Source: Henckelia pumila | Lineage: Eukaryota; Streptophyta; Magnoliopsida; Lamiales; Gesneriaceae | NCBI RefSeq assembly: GCF_033568475.1 | Contig: NC_133120.1 | Coordinates: 80,638,151 to 80,702,150 of the forward strand | Length of the DNA stretch: 64,000 nt | Reading direction: 5' to 3' | Part shown: one piece after another, positions 10,609 to 23,400 of the stretch | Numbering within the stretch: position 1 is the stretch's first letter | Layout of the letters: every line of letters begins with the position of its first letter | Position numbers and translations under genes: made by a program | Notes under the pieces: model-generated | Seen by the model: only the letters and a program-made list of their open reading frames with translations | The model's database searches: none | Told to the model about the DNA's origin: nothing

Positions 10609-13600
10609 TGTGACGTCCCGTATTCTAGAACATTTAATAAAATAATTGCGGAAAAGGTTGGGAAAAATTTTTCATAACTTAAAAGTCATACAGCGAGTGC
10701 ATCATACCAATTCCAAAAGAATTTAAAATCTAAATCTTTAACAATAGAACTCATGACTCCGTGTTCACGAAGTCTAATAAACACTGATGCAACTCAATAA
10801 CAAAGACCATTTAAAATACGGCACGTCAAAACTTACTACTAACATTTAAATAGGAAAAGGGAATGTGAATTCAATTAATTATTATATAAATAAAATACAA
10901 TTGAAAGCAATTGAGAAACTCACTTAACAACTATCAAACTGAAATGAATATTTAAAAGACGAACCATTTGAAATCCTCAAACTCATCTTTAAAAGATTGA
11001 CAATTCAAATAATTAAATCATTACTCTTAAACATCGTACATAAAATATTATAACAATATGATGTAAATAAGCATAGGTAAATATTTTTGCTTTAAATACA
11101 TCAGAGCTTCTGAACTGTCGTGTCATGCAATGACTTCGCCTCTTGGACTCTTCAGCCATGCTACCAGAGCTTTTTAAATCAAAACTGCTAAACCATCTGC
11201 ACCATTCAAGTATAGTGAGTCTAAAGGACTCAGCAAGATTAAAATATACATATCGATGTCATTATAGCTTCAAAATAATTTAAACTTAAAATGACTTGAG
11301 CATACATAACATGATACCTTGAACTTGAAGAATTTTAACGTAAACATCATGGAACTTTAAACTTAAAATCTTAAACATGAACTTCAAAACTCTTAAAAGA
11401 TGCAAGAAACTTAAACATAGACATCAACTTACTTAACTTTAAATCTTGAAAATAGACTTCATGCATATTCCCAAAACATTACCATTTCATTCTTAAATAA
11501 ACTTTTGCACTTAACATCTAATAAATAAAATCATGCAACTTGGACAACATCAAATCATGAACATAAACCATGAACATTACATAGAAACTTATCATTTTGG
11601 GGTGATGAATTATGTGAAATTTTGGCAACCTTCATAATGGGCACATTTGTAGTTCCTGTTGATCAACAAGCATATGACACTAAGCCTCATAACATTCGTT
11701 CTTTGGAAAGGCCCTCTCCGGAGCTCATCCCGGAGCACCAGTCCCGTGTACTTATCTGTCTCATGAGCCATGTTTGGAAAGGCCCTCTTCGGAGCCCAAA
11801 CCGAAGCACAAATCCCGTGTTTGCCACCACAAAGACACATAAGACATCAAAATCTTTTCATACATCAACATATCATATCATGCTTCATCTTAACATCATT
11901 CATCATATCATTTCATTCATTATGAAACATCATTGTTTCATCGTAAATTCCGTCATAACTTTCATTTCATGAACATAAAACTTTACTCCATTACTTCATG
12001 CATGTCATAGATGATAAAATCATACTTTCATATTGAACATAGGTTTCATGAATGAAACTTAGACATTTACATGCATCACATAGCGTAATCGATCCACGTA
12101 AGTCGTTCTTGTCGTTCTTGACTTAAAACTTGAAACTTTTTGCATAAAAACTCTTAAATATATTTTAGAAGCCTTAAAAGATCATAAACATTAATTTAAG
12201 ACCCTAAAATAACATAAAAAGAACTTGAAATTCGAAGGTTAGGCGCGGCCGCTCCATTCTCGGCGCGGGCGCGCTTAACCTGCGCAGATGGGTCTTCTTG
12301 CTCGCTCTGAAACTCTATTTTGAAGCCGGAATTGGAAAAAGTGGTAAACATGAAAGTTGTAGCTCTGGATCTTGGCTTCCTAATGCCGAAAACCTCACCT
12401 AAATTGGAGTTTTCAATAAAACGTTATGCGCATGCTCCCCAGATGTGTCACTGCCGGGAATTCAAAACACTCAACACCCTTTGGGGTGATTTTGACCAAT
12501 CTTTCAAAATGATTTTGACAAAACCCAAAACATCAAAGTTGTAGATAAATAAGCTAGCTTTAAATAAAATTGGCCTCATATCATTTGGATCACTACACTA
12601 ATTTTTATCCTCAAAATCATAACAAGTATCGGTAATCCAGTGCCACCAAACACAACTTCAACACTTCAAACTTCAAACATAAACTTCTTTTACCCAAAAT
12701 CCTAACTACATAAATCATCAAACCTCATCTTCTTGTAATTTAAAATGGATTAACTAACTTCAAAACACTAAAATATTAAATGATTTTGCTTCAAAACTTT
12801 TAAACCGTAAATACTATCAAAATTTCTCAACTTCTTCAAAATCTCAAAAATTCATTTTCTTTCAATTAAACATCAATTTCTCACCTTTAAAACTTTCAAT
12901 AACATCATAATCTTCAAAGATTCATTATTTTCTACACATCTATCAAAAACTTGTCAAGAACGACCACGTTTCACAATTTCAACAATTCATAACTTGACAC
13001 TCGTAATTTCATGCTTCTTCAAAATCATAAACCATTAAAACATGCACATAAACATACATTTTCATATTAAAATAATTATAATCTTGAATGGGTTTCAAAA
13101 TCTTAAAATACTTGTTGAAAAACTTGCCTTGAATGAAGATCGAGAAGATCCGAAACCTCGGCAACGGACTAACCTTGGCGCAAATGGAATTTTGGAAGCT
13201 AAACTACTTTGGATTTGGGGAAGCCGATGGAACCAAGAAATGAAGAGGGAAGAATAATGGAAGGAAAGAGAATGAATGGGAAAAAGTTGACGTGAAGAGG
13301 GGGGATGATAGAATAATGGGGTGGGGTTGAGCATGTAATAAGAGGGGGAAACCATAGATTAATGAGGTGGGTAAATGGTAGATGGATGAGGTGACATTTA
13401 ATTAATAAATAACGTGTGTTGATTACTTAAAACACATTCAGGTCACACGTTTCGAAACGAACTGATAAAATATTCCACCTCTTGAAGATTAAAGTAAAAT
13501 TATTACAATATTATACTTAAAATACTCGTAAAAATAATTCCTACGATCGCGTTCATAGGTTAGCTTCGTTCCGTGAGTTCAGAATCAAACTCGCCCTGAA

Positions 13601-13899
13601 ATGATTAGTTCAACCGAGAACGTTAAAACATTAAACACACAAATCATGAAATCATATACATAATCATAACTTAAAACAATTTAAAATATAAAACCATTAA
13701 ATCAAGCATAACATTTTAAATCATGAATAATAAAATGAAATAACTAAACATCATTTAACACAATAAAACATTTAAATGACAAAAGCATTTAAATAGCAAT
13801 AACATTTAAATCATAAATAATCAAATGAAATAACTTAAAATTCATTTAAAATTTCTTTAATAAATCAAGAATAGTTTTATGGATTTTCTGGATATTACA
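10609..13899 (-). repeat. LTR-b (3,291 bp) of the coding-poor LTR element
   Basis: It is bounded by TGTGACGTCCCG and GGATATTACA and nearly identical to LTR-c; by eye the differences are scattered single bases and two or three short indels. It contains an imperfect tandem pair around 11700-11820 (GGAAAGGCCCTCTCCGGAGC and a second CTTCGGAGC version) and a GC-rich patch near 12240-12290 (GCGCGGCCGC) in otherwise AT-rich DNA. Short open frames in it occur identically in LTR-c and are not convincing genes. Confidence 0.85.
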
Positions 13900-14941
13900 A
13901 TCTACCCTCCTTAAAAGAATTTTGTCCTCGAAATTTGACTGATCAATCTCCAAAAATATAAATTTTCCTCAACTAATCCATACAATCCCACACTCAACTT
14001 ACTCTTTCTCTCCCAATTTATTTCTCCAAGATTTCCAAGAAGAAGATGGGATTTGCAATGTTACTCTTTGTAACTATTATGATTGTCCTATTCACGGGCC
14101 TTATATTTTTCGGTGAATATCCATCACAAGTCTTTTATTTGTTCTTACTTATGCTTGTACTCTTTGTTCTTCTCTTTATATTGTATTGTCATAATGATAG
14201 AATTTTACTAAGCTCAACCAAATTCTCGATTTCATCCGTTAAAACTTAGCATTCAAACTATTAACCTTGAAAATAAGCTTGTTCCAACAAACTTAACCTT
14301 GTAATACTCCAAAAGTAATTTCACATGCCAACAAATTTTCGTGTCACAGCTTAATCCTAAAGCATTTTTCTTATAGTCCAAAGAAACAATCACTGAGGAC
14401 ATTAGTTGTCATCGAATCTATTCTATACAACAAAAATATTCCAACAGAAAATCAATAATCATCTTACATTCCTCATGGTGAAATTATAACATCCTCAGAG
14501 AATAATCTTAACTGTAATGCCCAAGAAGGAATTTTTTTCATCAATAAATCTCGTGCCCTCACAAAATCTTTTATTCCAACAATAGTATCCAAAGTATAGC
14601 ACATTCAAATCTAAAAATGATCACTTAATTTATCCAAACAAGATATTACTATTAACCAAATTTAGAAAGTAACATTAATCTAAATTCATGTCTTTGAATA
14701 CTGCTCATTATTTCCTCAAGATGCTCTTAATCAAGTAAAGTTCGTCACGATCACAAATCCAAAATCCATTAAACACATGAAAAATTTCCTTTTGAAATTC
14801 ACACCCGATCATAACTGTAAGAGAAAACACAATTAAAAATTTCAAACATTAAACTTACAGTCATGGAGGCAGGAGCATTCGAGTCCTTGACGAGATTGCA
14901 CGCACGAACTATATCCCAGAGCAAATTGCTCTGATACCAAC
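13900..14941 (-). other. Internal region 2 of the coding-poor LTR element
   Basis: This 1,042-bp region has the same layout as internal 1, with the primer-binding site at 14928-14939. A 67-codon hydrophobic open frame at 14046-14249 is broken by a frameshift in the sister copy (9714 onward), so I do not regard it as a gene. Confidence 0.8.
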
Positions 14942-17900
14942 TGTGACGTCCCGTATTCTAGAACATTTAATAAAATAGTTGCGGAAAAGGTTGGGAAAAA
15001 TTTTTCATAACTTAAAAGTCATACAGCGAGTGCATCACATCAATTCCAAAAGAATTTAAAATCTAAATCTTTAACAATAGAACTCATGACTCCGTGTTCA
15101 CGAAGTCTAATAAACACTAATGCAACTCAATAACAAAGACCATTTAAAATACGGCACGTCAAAACTTACTACTAACATTTAAATAGAAAAAGGGAATGTG
15201 AATTCAATTAATTATTATATAAATAAAATACAGTTGAAAGCAATTGAGAAACTCACTTAACAACTATCAAACTGAAATGAATATTTAAAAGACGAACCAT
15301 TTGAAATCCTCAAACTCATCTTTAAAAGATTGACAATTCAAATAATTAAATCATTACTCTTAAACATCGTACATAAAATATTATAACAATATGATGTAAA
15401 TAAGCATAGGTAAATATTTTTGCTTTAAATACATCAGAGCTTCTGAACTGTCGTGTCATGCAATGACTTCGCCTCTTGGACTCTTCAGCCATGCTACCAG
15501 AGCTTTTTAAATCAAAACTGCTAAACCATCTGCACCATTCAAGTATAGTGAGTCTAAAGGACTCAGCAAGATTAAAATATACATATCGATGTCATTATAG
15601 CTTCAAAATAATTTAAACTTAAAATGACTTGAGCATACATAACATGATACCTTGAACTTGAAGAATTTTAACGTAAACATCATGGAACTTTAAACTTAAA
15701 ATCTTAAACATGAACTTCAAAACTCTTAAAAGATGCAAGAAACTTAAACATAGACATCAACTTACTTAACTTTGAATCTTGAAAATAGACTTCATGCATA
15801 TTCCCAAAACATTACCATTTCATTCTTAAATAAACTTTTGCACTTAACATCTAATAAATAAAATCATGCAACTTGGACAACATCAAATCATGAACATAAA
15901 CCATGAACATTACATAGAAACTTATCATTTTGGGGTGATGAATTATGTGAAATTTTGGCAACCTTCATAATGGGCACATTTGTAGTTCCTGTTGATCAAC
16001 AAGCATATGGCACTAAGCCTCATAACATTCATTCTTTGGAAAGGCCCTCTCCGGAGCTCATCCCGGAGCACCAGTCCCGTGTACTTATCTGTCTCATGAG
16101 CCATGTTTGTAAAGGCCCTCTTCGGACCCCAAACCGAAGCACAAATCCCGTGTTTGCCACCACAAAGACACATAAGACATCAAAATCTTTTCATGCATCA
16201 ACATATCATATCATGCTTCATCTTAACATCATTCATCATATCATTTCATTCATTATGAAACATCATTGTTTCATCGTAAATTCCGTCATAACTTTCATTT
16301 CATGAACCTAAAACTTTACTCCATTACTTCATGCATGTCATAGATGATAAAATCATACTTTCATATTGAACATAGGTTTCATGAATGAAACTTAGACATT
16401 TACATGCATCACATAGCGTAATCGATCCACGTAAGTCGTTCTTGTCGTTCTTGACTTAAAACTTGAAACTTTTTGCATAAAAACTCTTAAATATATTTTA
16501 GAAGCCTTAAAAGATCATAAACATTAATTTAAGACCCTAAAATAACATAAAAAGAACTTGAAATTCGAAGGTTAGGCGCGGCCGCTCCATTCTCGGCGCG
16601 GGCGCGCTTAACCTGCGCAGATGGGTCTTCTTGCTCGCTCTGAAACTCTATTTTGAAGCCGGAATTGGAAAAAGTGGTAAACATGAAAGTTGTAGCTCTG
16701 GATCTTGGCTTCCTAATGCCGAAAACCTCACCTTTGGAGTTTTCAATAAAACGTTATGCTCATGCTCCCCAGATGTGTCACTGCCGGGAATTCAAAACAC
16801 TCAACACCCTTTGGGGTGATTTTGACCAATCTTTCAAAATGATTTTGACAAAACCCAAAACATCAAAGTTGTAGATAAATAAGCTAGCTTTCAAATAAAA
16901 TTGGCCTCATATCATTTGGATCACTACACTAATTTTTATCCTCAAAATCATAACAAGTATCGGTAATCCAGTGCCACCAAACACAACTTCAACACTTCAA
17001 ACTTCAAACATAAACTTCTTTTACCCAAAATCCTAACTACATAAATCATCAAACCTCATCTTCTTGTAATTTAAAATGGATTAACTAACTTCAAAACACT
17101 AAAATATTAAATGATTTTGCTTCAAAACTTTTAAACCGTAAATACTATCAAAATTTCTCAACTTCTTCAAAATCTCAAAAATTCATTTTCTTTCAATTAA
17201 ACATCAATTTCTCACCTTTAAAACTTTCAATAACATCATAATCTTCAAAGATTCATTATTTTCTACACATCTATCAAAAACTTGTCAAGAACGACCACGT
17301 TTCACAATTTCAACAATTCATAACTTGACACTCGTAATTTCATGCTTCTTCAAAATCATAAACCATTAAAACATGCACATAAACATACATTTTCATATTA
17401 AAATAATTATAATCTTGAATGGGTTTCAAAATCTTAAAATACTTGTTGAAAAACTTGCCTTGAATGAAGATCGAGAAGATCCGAAACCTCGGCAACGGAC
17501 TAACCTTGGCGCAAATGGAATTTTGGAAGCTAAACTACTTTGGATTTGGGGAAGCCGATGGAACCAAGAAATGAAGAGGGAAGAAGAATGGAAGGAAATA
17601 GAATGAATGGGAAAAAGTTGACGTGAAGAGGGGGGATGATAGAATAATGGGGTGGGGTTGAGCATGTAATAAGAGGGGGAAACCATAGATTAATGAGGTG
17701 GGTAAATGGTAGATGGATGAGGTGACGTTTAATTAATAAATAACGTGTGTTGATTACTTAAAACACATTCAGGTCACACGTTTCGAAACGAACTGATAAA
17801 ATATTCCACCTCTTGAAGATTAAAGTAAAATTATTACAATATTATACTTAAAATACTCGTAAAAATAATTCCTACGATCGCGTTCATAGGTTAGCTTCGT

Positions 17901-18230
17901 TCCGTGAGTTCAGAATCAAACTCGCCCTGAAATGATTAGTTCAACCGAGAACGTTAAAACATTAAACACACAAATCATGAAATCATATACATAATCATAA
18001 CTTAAAACAATTTAAAATATAAAACCATTAAATCAAGCATAACATTTTAAATCATGAATAATAAAATGAAATAACTAAACATCATTTAACACAATAAAAC
18101 ATTTAAATGACAAAAGCATTTAAATAGCAATAACATTTAAATCATAAATAATCAAATGAAATAACTTAAAATTCATTTAAAATTTCTTTAATAAATCAAG
18201 AATAGTTTTATGGATTTTCTGGATATTACA
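14942..18230 (-). repeat. LTR-c (3,289 bp) of the coding-poor LTR element
   Basis: Same ends and internal landmarks as LTR-b. It is followed immediately at 18231 by RNase H-coding DNA of gypsy B, so its right edge is the insertion junction. The matching left junction has been lost, because only the last 150 bp of the first LTR remain at 9418. Confidence 0.85.
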
Positions 18231-18860
18231 GTCCAACTCTGATCCGATCTCGTAGAATCGGTTGCACCGTCAACACTGACAAGCTCGGTGCATAACCACT
18301 CGAGTAAAACTCCAAATCAAACCTCTGAATCTCGCTCTGCAGTGGTAACTGCACTGTCAAACACGATACCACTGTCGACTTCCGACTCAAAGCATCGGCC
18401 ACTACATTAGCCTTACCTGGATGGTAGCTAATGTCGCAGTCGTAATCCTTCACTAACTACAACCACCTCCGTTGCCTCATGTTCAACTCCTTCTGAGTGA
18501 AGAAGTACTTGAGGCTCTTATGATCCGTGAAAATCTTGCACTTCTCGCCATAAAGATAGTGCCTCCAGATTTTCAAAGCGAAGACCACTGCTGCTAACTC
18601 CAAGTCATGTATCGGGTAGTTCTGCTCGTGAATCTTCAACTGTCTCAACGCATAAGCAATAACCTTACCACCCTGCAAAAGTACTGCGCCTAAACCTAGC
18701 TTAGACGCATCGGTGTACACCACTAACTCCTCGTGTGGTACTGCCATCGCCAAAACCGGTGCGGTAGTGAGTGCTTCCTTCAGCTGATCGAAGCTCCTCT
18801 GACAGTCTGAACTCCAAATAAACTTCGCATTATTCTTGGTTATGGAAGTCAAGGGTACTG
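18231..18860 (-). pseudogene. Gypsy B pol fragment: end of RT and RNase H
   Basis: Minus-strand frames show [46 protein letters not shown], a NMRQRRWL stretch, then TAG at 18456-18454, then KDYDCDISYHPGKANVVADA. This is Ty3/gypsy RNase H with a nonsense mutation replacing an expected acidic residue. Its 5' end abuts gypsy A at 18860. The 5-bp TACTG duplication proves continuity with the RT fragment that ends at 26455. The integrase expected next is absent; the LTR array starts at once. Confidence 0.85.
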
Positions 18861-20327
18861 TGTAGTGACCCTGCATGGTATCACCTACTTACTGGCAACT
18901 AATAGCATGCATTAAACTTAATACAGCAAAATAACTTAACAGAGTAAGACATGCGGAAACAAAATCAAAATATACATATCAGCTTAGTAACATAATCCAA
19001 ACTTAAATCTGTAGTGATACAACCAAATCGAAATTTTAAACAGTAAACATTATACAGCTATATCGAATCCTGCTGTATAATAAAATCCTTAAGGCTCCTG
19101 CTCCCTAATCCTGCCTTGAACTACCAGCTCCGTCCATCCTGCGACCTGCCCCATGGAATAGGGTGTCCAAGATAACAACTAGGACGTGAGCGCTACGCCC
19201 AGTACATAGACATGAGTAAACATATGTATATAATGCATGCAACATGATGACTGGTACAGGGTCATCTGAAAAGTCATGCTCTGTACCGGCGCCATATGAG
19301 TGCTGCCACCGCACGGATCAACCTCTGGGTGCAACCACACTCGTCTAGTACACCAGAGTAGACAGACATAAATGCCCCCGCCGTCGCGGTACTCTCAGTG
19401 ACAGACTATCGAGTATAGAGATGAGCGGCTCTATAATCAGGTATAACAAGAAATAGGCTCAACGTGTATATGCACATGACATATGAATATAGAAAACGGT
19501 AAAACATACATCTTGCCATATAATAATGCCAAATAAAGGCAACATATAAACATGTATACTCGCTGGCAATCTCAGTCAATGTGTACGTATCTCTAGGCTA
19601 GTTCAAGTATAATAGGATCCTAGGTTCCAAGCCTATATTCAAAAATTCATCGTATCACTACATAAATTCTATAAGTCTTAACTAAGCTAATAAGTACTCC
19701 CAAAACTTAAATAGATTCTCGGACCATACCTTCGTCCGTAGTTAGCCCTTTGGAGTCGCTAGTCCTGAATGACTATAACCTCACCGTGGTTATTTCAGAA
19801 CCTCACTATTAATCGATAGGGCCCTCAAGTGTATATCTCACACTATATAACTGAAGAAGGAAACACGGGAATTCGTATTTCAAAACTGAAGCAAATGAGC
19901 CCTATTTATAGCCAAAATCTCGGCAATGATCGGAACCACCGATCTCGGGATCGGAGCTTCCGATTCCAGCTCATTCTGTGCATGTCCGACACGTCGGGAT
20001 CGGAACCACCGTTCCGGGATCGAAACTTCCGATCGAACCCCCGATCAACACTTGTCAAAACTCACGGCTGAGTCATCGGGCATTGCTGGCTGGCTAAGAT
20101 CGGAACCTCCATTCCTGATCGGAACGTCCGATCCCCGTGCATCCGATCTGCTTCCGAAGTGGTCAGGATCGGAGCTTCCGAACTGGGATCGGAGCTTCCG
20201 ATCTGGCCCAAAGTCAAAAGCCCAAATTCCTCTTCCGAAGTCCAATAACACTCCGAAATAGATCAATTACCAACCCTTAATCATGTTTAACATATTATTA
20301 TCTTAAAATGGGTTCCGGGTTACTACA
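18861..20327 (-). repeat. 3' LTR of gypsy A (1,467 bp)
   Basis: It has TG...CA ends. It contains a cluster of GATCGGAnCnTCCGAT-type near-palindromes at about 19926-20215. Adjacent positions 20328-20341 hold the polypurine tract when read on the minus strand. Confidence 0.93.
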
Positions 20328-20446
20328 TTCTCCCCACCTTTAGATATTTCGTCCGCGAAATAACATCTAAAGATAAATCAAGATAACAATATGAAACAAC
20401 AAACCATGTCTTATTACAACAACGGTAATTACATCTTATATGGTAA

Positions 20447-23400
20447 TCAAAAATACAAAGCAAACAACTCAGGATATTCTGCTCGCATACGACTCTCAGT
20501 TTCCCAAATTGCTTCTTCAACGCCTCGGCGCTGCCACTGTACCATCACAAGTGGTATAGTCTTGTTCCGAAGAACTTTCTCCTTCCTGTCTAGGATACAG
20601 ATTGGTCGTTCAACAAAAGACAGATCTGGCTCTAGCTAAATATCAGTAGATTGAATCACATGAGATTCATCAGCTATGTACTGTCGAAGCAACGACACAT
20701 GAAAAACATTGTGTATACTGGAAAGAGATGGCGGTAAAGCTAAACGATAAGCAACATCTCCGATCTTCTCCAGTATTTGGAAAGGCCCAATGTAACGAGG
20801 AGACAACTTGCCTTTCACACCAAATCTCATCACCTTCCTGAAAGGTGATACTCGCAGAAAAACATATTCACCAGGCTCAAACTGAAGTGGCCTGCGGCGA
20901 ATATTCGCATAACTGGCTTGTCTATCTTGAGCAACTTTGATCCTATGCTTGATCAAATCTACCTTGTCTACAATCTGCTGCACCAATTCAGGACCCTCGA
21001 CTTGCCGTTCCCCGACTTCATCCCAGAATAATGGAGTACGACACCGTCGACCATACAATGCCTCGAAAGGTGCCATATCAATACTACGATGATAACTGTT
21101 ATTGTAGGCAAATTCAATCAAAGGTAACTGATCCTGCCAAGATAAACCAAAGTCCATGACAGAAGAACGTAGCATATCCTCCAGCGTACGAATAGTGCGC
21201 TCTGACTGCCCATCAGTCTCCGGATGATACGCAGTGCTCAAACTCAGAGTGGTACCCAACGCCTGCTGAAAACTACCCCAAAAACGTGAAGTAAATCGCG
21301 GATCTCTATCACTGACAATACTCACTGGAATCCCATGTAATCGCACAATCTCCTGGATATATAAGCGTGACATGCGATCATAAGAATATTCCCGGTTATA
21401 AGGAATGAAATGTGCTGATTTTGTCAAACGGTCAACAACGACCCAGATAGCATCACACTGACGTGACGTCATAGGTAAGTGGGTGACAAAATCCATAGTT
21501 ACGTGTTCCCACTTCCATTCGGGAATCTCAAGATTCTGCAGTAATCCACCTGGTCGTCGATGTTCAGCCTTGACCTGTTGACAAACCAAACATCTCGAAA
21601 CAAACTGATAAACACTTCGCTTCATTCCCTTCCACCAGAATCTAGTTCGCAAGTCCTTATACATTTTCATACTTCCAGGATGAACTGATAATCGACTCCT
21701 GTGAGCTTGAGATAGAATATCATTCCTGAGCTCCGCAACATTAGGTACAACCACTCTATTGGATAGGCACAATAAACCATCTGCCTGAAAATGGAATCCA
21801 GATGTATTAACTCCATTGGCTAGACGTGCCAATCGCTGAGTCTTAACATCAGATATCTGAGCATCTCTGATCCGAGAATACAATACCGGCTCAGATAGAA
21901 TAGTATACAAACGAATCCCATTCCTCCCTTTCTTGTGCTTGAGCGTAAAACTCAATGAACAGCACTCTTGAATCATATGAGATATTTCATTAGTCTGAAG
22001 TGCAGACAGTCTCACCTGCCGACTCAAGGCATCAGCAGTAAGATTAGCAGAACCTGGATGATATTTGATTTCACAATCATAATCCTTCAGGAGATCCATC
22101 CAGCGTCTCTGTCGCATATTCAACTCTGCCTGAGTGAATAAATACTTCAAACTCTTGTGATCCGTAAATATCTCAAATTTTTTGCCATAAAGATAATGTC
22201 TCCAAATCTTGAGCGCAAATACAATGGCGGCTAACTCGAGATCATGCACTGGATAATTACTCTCATGCGACTTCAACTGTCGAGAAGCATAGGCAATAAC
22301 ATGTCCATGCTGTGTCAAAACACATCCTAACCCCTGACCAGAGGCATCAGTATAGACAACATAACCTCCTGATCCAGAAGGTAGAGCTAGCACAGGTGCA
22401 ATAGTAAGACGTCTACGCAGCTCGTGAAATGACTCCTCACAATCCGAGGACCAAATGAAGGTAACATCTTTCCGAGTAAGCTGAGTCAAAGGCCTGGCCA
22501 ACTGTGAAAAATTCTCGATGAACCGACGGTAATATCCCGCTAGACCCAAGAAACTACGAATCTCAGCAACCGTCGTCGGACGAGACCAGTTCAGCACTGC
22601 CTCTATCTTACTAGGATCAACAGATATCCCTTCACTCGAAATCACATGACCGAGAAATACTACCCGATCAAGCCAGAATTCACACTTGCTCAATTTCGCA
22701 TATAGCTGCTTATCTCGTAACGTCTGTAGAACAATCCTCAAATGCTGTGCATGCTCATCCTTGTCATGAGAATAAACAAGAATATCATCTATAAAGACGA
22801 TGACAAATCTATCCAGATAATCTCGAAATATCTGATTCATCAGATTCATAAAGACTGCCGGTGCATTCGTCAAACCGAAGGGCATCACCAGAAATTCATA
22901 ATGCCCGTATCTGGTCCTGAAAGCAGTCGTAGATATATCTGAGTCTCGTACCCGCATCTGATGGTATCCAGATCTCAAATCTATCTTTGAATAAACAGAA
23001 GTACCCTGTAGTTGATCGAACAGATCATCAATCCGCGGCAAAGGATACTTATTCTTGATGGTGACACGATTCAATTGCCTGTAATCAATACATAATCGCA
23101 TCGATCCATCTTTTTTCTTGACAAACAAAACAGGTGCTCCCCACGGAGAAACACTCGGACGAATATATCCCTTATCAAGAAGATCTTGCAACTGCTGTTT
23201 CAATTCCCTCATCTCTGACGGTGCCAGACGATAAGGTGCTCGGGATATAGGCGTAGTTCCTGGTACTAGATCAATACCAAATTCAACCTCTCGAACCGGA
23301 GGAAAACCAGGAATCTCATCAGGGAATACGTCAGAAAACTCGCTGACAACCGGTAGCTGATCAATACCCGTACTACTCATGGACATATCAACTGCATAGA

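Larger units (their letters stand above)
9418..18230 (-). mobile_element. Tandem array of a coding-poor LTR element: partial LTR, internal, LTR, internal, LTR
   Basis: Order on the plus strand: end fragment of an LTR (9418-9567), internal 1 (9568-10608), LTR-b (10609-13899), internal 2 (13900-14941), LTR-c (14942-18230). LTRs start TGTGACGTCCCG and end GATATTACA. Each internal region is only about 1.04 kb. It has a primer-binding site on its right and a purine tract (AAGGAGGGTAGAT on the minus strand) on its left, but no retroviral protein. Very long LTRs with a non-coding interior resemble LARD-type non-autonomous elements, although the interior here is unusually short. A shared-LTR tandem is a known product of unequal homologous recombination. 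It replaced the integrase region of gypsy B. Confidence 0.8.

Noticed and set aside
11610..11972. Open frames on both strands around 11.6-12.0 kb and again at 15.9-16.3 kb
   Set aside because: They are the same non-coding LTR sequence in two copies, with no family resemblance and overlapping frames on both strands.
14046..14249. 67-codon membrane-like open frame in the LTR-array interior
   Set aside because: The near-identical sister copy (from 9714) is frameshifted, and the hydrophobicity reflects T-rich DNA.
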